From positions 1 to 5,317 of the forward strand of contig CAMLUY010000073.1 of the NCBI GenBank assembly GCA_946487985.1: 5,317 nt of DNA, in the 5' to 3' direction. Both the position numbers and the translations under genes were made by a program. Each line of letters starts with the position of its first letter. Positions within the stretch are counted from its first letter, which is position 1. Source of the DNA: an uncultured Clostridia bacterium (GTDB taxonomy: Bacteria > Bacillota > Clostridia > Christensenellales > UBA1242). Positions 1-5,317 of the stretch are shown here, in pieces. The notes under the pieces were generated by a model. It was given only the letters and a program-made list of their open reading frames with translations, searched no databases and was not told the origin of the DNA.

Positions 1-81
1 TCAAATATCCTATTTATTGTCAAGCAACATTATTGAATTGCGCTTGCGTTTCAAACATATATTTGCGTGATTTACCGAAAT

Positions 82-112
82 AAAAAAGGCCTCGCCCAAG
101 AATGGCGAAGCC
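82..112 (-). terminator. Rho-independent terminator of the leftward gene
   Basis: Read on the minus strand, GGCTTCGCC (112-104), a 7-nt loop and GGCGAGGCC (96-88) form a 9-bp stem with a single G-U wobble, followed directly by six T residues (87-82). It lies 39 nt after the stop codon of the leftward gene, where an intrinsic terminator for that transcript should be. On the plus strand the stem is not followed by a T-run, so it is probably one-directional. Confidence 0.9.
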
Positions 113-151
113 AGTAATTTAATTCATATTTGTTTCTTCAAGAATGATTGA

Positions 152-2350
152 TTAAAGCGCAACTTCATCTTCGCGAACAGAAGAAACAGTGCCTTCGATA
201 TCTTTGATAAATCCGTTCAGTTTTTCAAGGTCTTCAACGGTAAAGTATTTCTTGTATGCTGCAATGCGCGCTTCGTCGGACTTTTTGAAGTCTGCCACTT
301 CTTCATCAAGCACAACCGTAGTGTTTTCAATGGCTGCTTTGACCTTTTCTGTGTTGAGCGCGACTGCTTTGCTTGCGCCTTTGCCATTGATTTCCTCTTC
401 TGATACTGCTGATGCGGTTGCAACTCGTCTTGACAGAGTATCAATTCGTGCCAGCAGGTTGTTTCTGATGGTCTTTGTTGCATTTGGATTCTTTGATTTT
501 ATTGCCTTGTCTGCCGGAGTAACCTCTTCAACTGTGTTTCGTACCTGATGCAAATTTTCAGCAGCGGCGCGAGATCTGTCAAACGCTTCTTTTCTTGTCT
601 GCATATTTTCTTCGATAACTGCTTTTGACTCGTCAAGAATTCTTGTGTTTTCACCAATCGTTTCGTTTGCAACTTGAACATTGTGCTCAATGGCTTTTCT
701 GTTCATATATGCTTGAACAAGCCCAAGAAGTCCTTTCTTGTCAGCTGCAATGTTGTCAATAACTTGTCCGTCAAGCTCATATGCAGTTGCATCTGACTTC
801 TTCAAAAATGCCTTTACAGCTTCATTGCTGCGAATAAGCGAATCAACCTCTTTTATTTGGGCAGGTGACAAGTCAACGAAATCTTCATGTGCTTCTTCGG
901 CAAAAAGTTTTTCTTCAAGTGAATTGAGCTTATCTTCTGGTATAGAGTGTCTGATATTGACATACCCAAAGTCTTCCAAGCTGTTATCATGTTCAATATA
1001 GTGCTGGTACATTTTGTCATAGATTTGCTTCATGATTGCAATCTGTTTGTCTGTATAAACCATGCGGTCTTTGCCTTTGCCAACTACAATCAAAGTGCTT
1101 TGTTTTTCGCCTTCTTCAATATCTGTGTCGGCTTGATATGCAGCAATCTGGTCAACAAGTTCGTCATAAGACGCGCCTTCGCCAAAAAGAATGAAATCTT
1201 CTGCTGTTGGGTTGTTGACTTTGCGGCCTTTTTCATCAAGCATATAAAAATTGCTTGGCACTTCCTCTTCAATACCAAAGAATTGAATATTCTCGGCAAC
1301 CTTTGCAAGTGCTGACAAGATCTCCTGCTGCCTTGTCTTTGTCAATTTTTTCACATCTCTGCCTTTAACCCAAGGGGCGGTGAGCGATTTATCTTTGCTC
1401 TGCTCACGTACTGATTCAAGCGCTTCTTCAATGACAGGGATATACTGCTCTTGATTTTCGATTGCAGCTTCAAGAAGCTCTACTGCTTTTTGATTGTCCT
1501 GAATGTTTTTGTTGCACTCAGCGGCAGTTTTTATGTCGTTATTAAAATCTTCAATGATACTCTCAACGTCCTGTACAGATTTGTTCAAAACTTCCATCTT
1601 TTCAGACTCTTCTTGCAGCCTTGCTTCAAGAAGTTCATCACATGGCTTTTGTGCAGCCAAAGCGCCTTTTTCATATACACTTGCGCCTGCAACAACTTTG
1701 CCATTGATTACCTCGCTGTCAAAGTCAGTGATTACATAGTACTCTGCTGTGTCGTCATCATATTCCTTTACAATGTCCATCAGCTTGTTGAAATTGTCAC
1801 GGCTGTTTTTGCCTTCTGGCTTGTCAAGCTCGCACATATTGCAAATTGGTACAAAATTGGCTTTGATAAATGACAATGCTCGGGCTTTTGCCTGAGTCTG
1901 AGCTGCAATCTGTGCATAGGCATTGAGATCGGCTTCACTTAAATTCTGTCCACCGCACATGTATTTTTGAAGTCCGTCAACAGTCAGAAGTGATGCACTT
2001 GTCGAACGCATTGAACGCTTTGTGTTTGCTGTTTGAATGCTCTTTGAAATCTTGCTGCGCTCATCTTTGCTTGCAAAATTTTTGATAAGGTCATCGCCAA
2101 CGAATTTTATAATATCTTCAATACTTTTGTTTTTGAACGCTTTGTCGAACAGTTTTACATAGTTGTTTTCAACAATGTCAACTTTATATCTAAGGTTTTC
2201 AACATCTGTCAAAATTTGAGTGCCAGTGCTGCTACCTTTTACCACTGTCATGCTTGACAATGACAAATCTGCGCGTTGGTAGTTTTTCTTATTTTTCACC
2301 ATCGCTGCAACTTCTTTTACTTTGTTTTTTATTTTTGAAAATAATCCCAT
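152..2350 (-). CDS. Uncharacterised coiled-coil-rich cytoplasmic protein, 732 aa
   Basis: I do not recognise this protein and assign no function. The frame is complete: ATG at 2350-2348, preceded by AAGGAG with a 4-nt gap, and TAA at 154-152. There is no signal peptide, hydrophobic membrane segment, Walker motif or other familiar catalytic signature, so a cytoplasmic location is inferred. Residues 1-22 are lysine-rich with hydrophobics at L3, F4, I7, V11, V14 and V18, a spacing that suggests an amphipathic helix able to touch a membrane or partner. Residues about 237-320 and 553-608 are Glu/Lys/Gln-rich with heptad-like hydrophobic spacing (probable coiled coils), and about 660-720 looks like another helical stretch. 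Between them, about 325-550 reads as a more globular part with the only tryptophan (W327). Five cysteines occur (C132, C170, C173, C237, C279), with C170/C173 as an isolated CxxC. The tail is acidic. The gene has its own promoter and terminator, so it appears monocistronic and divergent from secA. A structural, scaffold or surface-stress role is possible but unsupported. Confidence 0.9.
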   Translation of the reverse strand: MGLFSKIKNKVKEVAAMVKNKKNYQRADLSLSSMTVVKGSSTGTQILTDVENLRYKVDIVENNYVKLFDKAFKNKSIEDIIKFVGDDLIKNFASKDERSKISKSIQTANTKRSMRSTSASLLTVDGLQKYMCGGQNLSEADLNAYAQIAAQTQAKARALSFIKANFVPICNMCELDKPEGKNSRDNFNKLMDIVKEYDDDTAEYYVITDFDSEVINGKVVAGASVYEKGALAAQKPCDELLEARLQEESEKMEVLNKSVQDVESIIEDFNNDIKTAAECNKNIQDNQKAVELLEAAIENQEQYIPVIEEALESVREQSKDKSLTAPWVKGRDVKKLTKTRQQEILSALAKVAENIQFFGIEEEVPSNFYMLDEKGRKVNNPTAEDFILFGEGASYDELVDQIAAYQADTDIEEGEKQSTLIVVGKGKDRMVYTDKQIAIMKQIYDKMYQHYIEHDNSLEDFGYVNIRHSIPEDKLNSLEEKLFAEEAHEDFVDLSPAQIKEVDSLIRSNEAVKAFLKKSDATAYELDGQVIDNIAADKKGLLGLVQAYMNRKAIEHNVQVANETIGENTRILDESKAVIEENMQTRKEAFDRSRAAAENLHQVRNTVEEVTPADKAIKSKNPNATKTIRNNLLARIDTLSRRVATASAVSEEEINGKGASKAVALNTEKVKAAIENTTVVLDEEVADFKKSDEARIAAYKKYFTVEDLEKLNGFIKDIEGTVSSVREDEVAL

Positions 2351-2354
2351 AATT

Positions 2355-2360
2355 CTCCTT
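2355..2360 (-). promoter_or_regulatory. Ribosome binding site of the leftward gene
   Basis: AAGGAG on the minus strand lies only 4 nt before the ATG at 2350-2348. The match to the anti-Shine-Dalgarno sequence is strong though the gap is slightly short. It supports this ATG as the start; the next in-frame Met codons (residues 17 and 34) lie inside the gene and are not needed. Confidence 0.85.
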
Positions 2361-2426
2361 TTTCGGCATTTCGCCTTTTGACAAATTTATTCTACATCAT
2401 TTTTGCAAAGAAGTCAATGCCGAAAA
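2360..2426. repeat. Perfect 11-bp inverted repeat bracketing the leftward promoter
   Basis: TTTTCGGCATT (2360-2370) and its exact reverse complement AATGCCGAAAA (2416-2426) are separated by 45 bp. The right arm overlaps the last 2 bp of the leftward -35 box. The left arm lies in the leader, touching the ribosome binding site. The -10 and predicted start of transcription sit between the arms. The repeat itself is seen directly. A role as a paired repressor site is inferred from its placement; chance or an RNA/DNA secondary structure are alternatives. Confidence 0.6.
2389..2417 (-). promoter_or_regulatory. Sigma-A-type promoter of the leftward gene
   Basis: On the minus strand a -35 TTGACT (2417-2412) and a -10 TAGAAT (2394-2389) are separated by 17 bp. 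Each hexamer differs from consensus at one position. Transcription would start near 2382, giving a leader of about 32 nt that contains the ribosome binding site. Its position and near-consensus sequence make it the obvious promoter for the coiled-coil gene. Confidence 0.8.
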
Positions 2427-2435
2427 TGAAAATAA

Positions 2436-2459
2436 GTGAAAAATGACGACATTTTTTAC
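2436..2459. repeat. Operator-like dyad between the two divergent promoters
   Basis: GTGAAAAATG (2436-2445), a 4-bp centre ACGA, and CATTTTTTAC (2450-2459) form a 24-bp dyad whose arms match at 9 of 10 positions; the exception is a G-T pair. It lies upstream of both -35 boxes, about 18 bp from the leftward one and 46 bp from the secA one. The low GC content of the arms and lack of a following T-run in either direction argue against a terminator. A binding site for a dimeric regulator is an inference. Confidence 0.5.
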
Positions 2460-2480
2460 AGCCGAGGTTCAAATTATATA

Positions 2481-2495
2481 GTTTTTGTAAAAAAC
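2481..2495. repeat. Short A/T palindrome upstream of the secA promoter
   Basis: GTTTTT (2481-2486) and AAAAAC (2490-2495) form a perfect 6-bp inverted repeat around GTA. It ends 10 bp before the secA -35 box. Its right half also pairs with TTTTTTACA at 2452-2460, giving a 9-bp inverted repeat with 2486-2494. It may be part of an A-tract UP-like element or simply reflect A/T-rich intergenic sequence. Confidence 0.3.
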
Positions 2496-2505
2496 CAAAA
2501 TAAAG

Positions 2506-2533
2506 TTGACTTTTGCAATAAAAATGGTAAAAT
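2506..2533 (+). promoter_or_regulatory. Sigma-A-type promoter of secA with extended -10
   Basis: A -35 TTGACT (2506-2511) and a -10 TAAAAT (2528-2533) are separated by 16 bp, with TG one base before the -10 (2525-2526) forming an extended -10. A/T-rich sequence lies immediately upstream. Transcription would start near 2540, leaving a leader of about 28 nt. This is too short for a secM-like regulatory peptide or a riboswitch, so any control would be at initiation of transcription or at the ribosome binding site. Confidence 0.85.
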
Positions 2534-2556
2534 ATTATTTTAAGAAAATGTATATT

Positions 2557-2562
2557 AAGGAG
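2557..2562 (+). promoter_or_regulatory. Ribosome binding site of secA
   Basis: AAGGAG (within TAAGGAG) lies 5 nt before the ATG at 2568. The strong match fixes this ATG, which encodes the MGLF N-terminus followed by the usual SecA N-terminal helix, as the start. Confidence 0.88.
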
Positions 2563-2567
2563 CACCA

Positions 2568-5300
2568 ATGGGACTTTTTGGAAATGAAAACAAATCACAA
2601 ATCAAGAAATTACAGAAAATAGCAGACAAGGTTGTCGCACTTGAAGACAAATACAAAGCCTACTCAAACGAGCAGTTGCGTGCCTGCACAGATGAATTTA
2701 AAAACAGACTCAAAGTGGGCGAAACCCTCAATGATATCCTGCCAGAAGCTTTTGCCGTAGTTCGGGAAGCCTCAGCTCGCGTTCTGAATATGCGCCACTT
2801 CTACGTTCAAATTCTTGGCGGCATTGCGCTTCATCAAGGCCGTATTGCAGAAATGGCAACAGGTGAAGGAAAAACTCTTGTCGCAACACTGCCGACATAC
2901 CTTAATGCGCTTACTGGCAACGGCGTTCATGTTGTTACTGTCAACGAATATCTTGCAAAACGTGACGCTGAATGGATGGGCAAGGTACACAAATTCCTAG
3001 GACTAACTGTTGGCGTATCTCTCAATGGTCAGAACGAAAAGCAGAAGAAAGAGGCCTATCTTGCCGACATCACCTATACCACAAACAATGAGCTTGGCTT
3101 TGACTATCTTCGTGACAATATGGCTCGCTCAAAACGCGAAAGGGTGCAGCGAGGACTGAATTTTGCTGTTGTCGACGAGGTGGACAGTATCCTGATTGAC
3201 GAAGCTCGTACACCACTGATTATCAGCGGCCGCGGCGGAAAGTCAACAGACGGCTACTCTATTGCTCAAAAATTTGTCAAATCACTTCGCAGCGGAGAAG
3301 ACGTTGAAATCGATATCAAAACCAAGCAGATCAACCTCACTGATGTGGGTATCAGCAAGGCTGAGTCATTTTATCAAATCGACAGCCTTTCAGATCTTGG
3401 CAATATTGAAATCAACCACTACATCAACAACGCACTGCGCGCAAACTTCATCATGCACCGTGATGAAAACTACATCGTGAAAGATGGCGAGGTTATCATT
3501 GTCGACGAATTTACAGGCCGCCTTTCGCCAGGCAGACGATTCAGCAGCGGTCTTCACCAGGCAATCGAAGCCAAAGAAGGGGTTGACATTAAAGATGAAA
3601 ACCAAACTTTTGCTACTATCACATTCCAAAACTTCTTCCGACTTTACAAAAAACTGTCAGGCATGACTGGTACAGCGAAAACAGAGGAGGGCGAGTTCCG
3701 TACCATATACAATCTTGACGTTGTTACAATTCCGCCAAACATGCCAAAGCAGCGCATTGACTATCCTGACATTATGTACATTACCGAAAATGGCAAAATC
3801 GCAGCAATTATTGAAGAGATTAAAGAGTGCGAAAAGAAAGGCCAGCCAGTGCTTGTCGGTACAATAAATATTGATAAATCAGAGCTTATTTCAAACGCTC
3901 TCAAACATGCAGGCATCAAGCATCAGGTATTGAACGCAAAAAACAATGAAAAAGAAAGCGAAATTGTCGCTCAGGCGGGCAGAAAAGGGGCTATCACGAT
4001 TGCAACCAACATGGCCGGCCGTGGTACAGATATTCTGCTTGGCGGCAATCCTGAATTTTTGGCTACCAAAGAGATGCGCGACAAGGGTTTTACCGAGGAG
4101 GAGATTTCCTACGCAACCGCATTCAACTTTGTCGATGATGAAAAACTCAACGCTGCACGCAATGAATACACAAAACTCTATCAAAAACACAAACAGATTA
4201 CTGACGCCGAAAAAGAAGAGGTCAAAGCTCTTGGCGGACTGCACATTATTGGAACAGAAAGGCATGAATCGCGACGTATTGACAACCAGCTGCGCGGACG
4301 TTCAGGACGTCAAGGCGACCCGGGTTCAAGCGTATTTTTCCTTTCACTTGACGACGACCTTTTCAAACGCTTCGCTACCGACAAGCTTCGCAAAATTTTG
4401 GCCTTTTTCAAGATTGACGATTCAACTCCAATTCAAATGAAGGCTATTGCAAAACAGGTCGAGCTTTCACAAAGACGAATCGAACTTCAAAACTTCTCCA
4501 TCAGAAAAACAGTTTTGCAGTTTGACGACGTAATGAACAAACAGCGTGAAATCATCTACTCAGAGCGCAACAAGGTGCTTGACGGCGAGCCAGTGCACGA
4601 CCAAATCATGCGCATGCTGCCAGATATTGTCACCAAGTCAGTTACCAAAGTGATTAGCGATGACAAACCATACTATGAATGGGATTTGCCAGCGCTTGAA
4701 AAAGAACTTGAAAACGGCCTGATTGAAAAGGACAGCGGCTTGATTACAGAGGAGTTCGTCGAGGGCTGTGACGTCAACGATGTGATTGACATGGTTCTCA
4801 AAATTGTGGAAAAGCGATACATGGAGCGCCACGACGAAGTTGCTGCTATTGGCATAGACTTTGAAGACATAGAAAGAAATGTACTTCTTCGTATGGTTGA
4901 CATAAATTGGATGAGCCAGATTGAAGACATGCAGATAATGAAAGATGAAATACTTTCTCGCCAGTTTGGACAGCAAGACCCAGTTTTGGCCTACAAGAAA
5001 GAAGGCTTTGATATGTTCGACAACATGATTGACAAAATAAGAGAAAGCACATGCAAAATCCTTCTTAATGCCAAAATACGTCGCGAGCCGCCTCAGGAGC
5101 AGCCAGAGCCGGTAAAAATCCTGTTTACAGGCAAAGAGCTTACGCCAGAGGAGCGCGCTGCCCAAAAACAAAAGAAGAAGCTGCAAGTTCAGAAAACGGT
5201 CTACAATGACAAGCCAAAAGCAGGCAGAAATGACCCATGTCCTTGCGGAAGCGGCAAAAAATACAAAAATTGCTGCTGGGACAAAGACCATATGGCATAA
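2568..5300 (+). CDS. secA: Protein translocase subunit SecA, ATPase motor
   Basis: SecA couples ATP hydrolysis to pushing unfolded preproteins through the SecYEG channel at the inner face of the membrane. The gene is complete at 910 aa, near the E. coli length (901) and longer than B. subtilis (841), mainly because NBD2 carries a variable insert (about 493-555). Visible in order: Walker A TGEGKT (98-103, K102); DEVD and DEAR of the Walker B region (203-206, 211-214); the preprotein cross-linking domain (about 222-365) with DEFTGR (313-318) at its exit; GMTGTAKTE (365-373) in the return to NBD1; TNMAGRGTDI (480-489); and the arginine-rich GTERHESRR...QLRGRSGRQGDPG block (562-586) of NBD2. The helical scaffold, wing and two-helix finger follow (about 611-838), then a Pro/Gln/Lys-rich linker and a SEC-C zinc motif with C891, C893, C902 and C903, which in characterised SecAs binds zinc and SecB or ribosomes. 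The complete motor and SEC-C tail suggest the housekeeping SecA rather than a SecA2. Odd point: the normally well-kept finger sequence is divergent around 781-805, with the fingertip Tyr replaced by F800. No terminator is visible in the 17 bp after the stop, so co-transcription with a downstream gene is possible. Confidence 0.98.
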   Translation: MGLFGNENKSQIKKLQKIADKVVALEDKYKAYSNEQLRACTDEFKNRLKVGETLNDILPEAFAVVREASARVLNMRHFYVQILGGIALHQGRIAEMATGEGKTLVATLPTYLNALTGNGVHVVTVNEYLAKRDAEWMGKVHKFLGLTVGVSLNGQNEKQKKEAYLADITYTTNNELGFDYLRDNMARSKRERVQRGLNFAVVDEVDSILIDEARTPLIISGRGGKSTDGYSIAQKFVKSLRSGEDVEIDIKTKQINLTDVGISKAESFYQIDSLSDLGNIEINHYINNALRANFIMHRDENYIVKDGEVIIVDEFTGRLSPGRRFSSGLHQAIEAKEGVDIKDENQTFATITFQNFFRLYKKLSGMTGTAKTEEGEFRTIYNLDVVTIPPNMPKQRIDYPDIMYITENGKIAAIIEEIKECEKKGQPVLVGTINIDKSELISNALKHAGIKHQVLNAKNNEKESEIVAQAGRKGAITIATNMAGRGTDILLGGNPEFLATKEMRDKGFTEEEISYATAFNFVDDEKLNAARNEYTKLYQKHKQITDAEKEEVKALGGLHIIGTERHESRRIDNQLRGRSGRQGDPGSSVFFLSLDDDLFKRFATDKLRKILAFFKIDDSTPIQMKAIAKQVELSQRRIELQNFSIRKTVLQFDDVMNKQREIIYSERNKVLDGEPVHDQIMRMLPDIVTKSVTKVISDDKPYYEWDLPALEKELENGLIEKDSGLITEEFVEGCDVNDVIDMVLKIVEKRYMERHDEVAAIGIDFEDIERNVLLRMVDINWMSQIEDMQIMKDEILSRQFGQQDPVLAYKKEGFDMFDNMIDKIRESTCKILLNAKIRREPPQEQPEPVKILFTGKELTPEERAAQKQKKKLQVQKTVYNDKPKAGRNDPCPCGSGKKYKNCCWDKDHMA

Positions 5301-5317
5301 AACTTTAAAATAAATAT

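Noticed and set aside
18..23. TTGACA on the minus strand, an exact consensus -35
   Set aside because: A -10 at the right distance would lie at or beyond the window edge, so it cannot be evaluated.
2..83. Two plus-strand frames open from the left edge, ending at TGA 68-70 and TAA 81-83, possible tail of a convergent gene
   Set aside because: Only 22 to 26 codons with no recognisable sequence, in A/T-rich DNA, and both frames are open at once; no plus-strand terminator follows. Cannot be told from chance.
189..548. 119-codon plus-strand open frame antisense to the end of the coiled-coil gene
   Set aside because: Ser/Ala/Phe-rich composition typical of the complement of a coiled-coil gene, and no start signals; the minus-strand gene explains the region.
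2362..2372. Small hairpin GGC-GAAAT-GCC in the leader of the leftward gene, possible RNA thermometer or translational switch
   Set aside because: Only three G-C pairs and it does not include the AAGGAG, so no credible masking of the ribosome binding site.
2540..2567. Searched the secA leader for a SecM-like arrest peptide or riboswitch
   Set aside because: The predicted leader is about 28 nt and holds little beyond the ribosome binding site.
2568..2579. Both divergent proteins begin MGLF, suggesting a shared N-terminal ancestry
   Set aside because: The similarity stops after four residues, and MGLF starts are common in Bacillota proteins including many SecAs.
4638..5291. 217-codon minus-strand open frame antisense to the 3' part of secA
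   Set aside because: It lies wholly inside secA, has no convincing ribosome binding site or promoter, and its Phe/Val/Leu-rich composition is what the antisense of Lys/Asp/Glu-rich codons gives. Treated as a shadow.

Overview
The window looks like a chromosomal segment from a low-to-moderate-GC bacterium, most likely a Clostridia-like member of the Bacillota. The reasons are the SecA sequence, which reads as Firmicutes-type (NBD1 and PPXD wording, zinc-binding SEC-C tail), strong AAGGAG ribosome binding sites, sigma-A-type promoters, and standard code use (TGG for Trp, no internal TGA). I cannot name a genus from sequence reading alone.

The layout is two large divergent genes separated by a 217-bp intergenic region. 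On the minus strand (152-2350) is a 732-codon gene for a charged, helix-rich, probably coiled-coil cytoplasmic protein that I do not recognise. It ends in a good rho-independent terminator (82-112). On the plus strand (2568-5300) is a complete secA of 910 codons, encoding the ATPase motor of the Sec protein export pathway. The other open frames are shadows of these two genes.

The intergenic region (2351-2567) is the most structured non-coding part. It holds one readable promoter for each gene (TTGACT-17-TAGAAT leftward; TTGACT-16-TAAAAT with an extended -10 rightward) and a ribosome binding site for each. It also holds a perfect 11-bp inverted repeat bracketing the leftward promoter, a 10-bp-arm dyad between the two promoters, and similar sequence just downstream of both -35 boxes. 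The secA leader is only about 28 nt, so there is no room for a SecM-type arrest peptide.

The two genes share only a divergent control region, so a functional link between the unknown protein and Sec export is a hypothesis. The points most worth following up are the unknown coiled-coil protein, the unusual two-helix-finger sequence of SecA (the usual RQGI...LR.Y.Q.DP reads KDEILSRQFGQQDP), and the inverted repeats in the shared promoter region. I saw no mobile element, CRISPR array, RNA gene or defence-like cassette. Positions 1-81 and 5301-5317 hold nothing I can assign.
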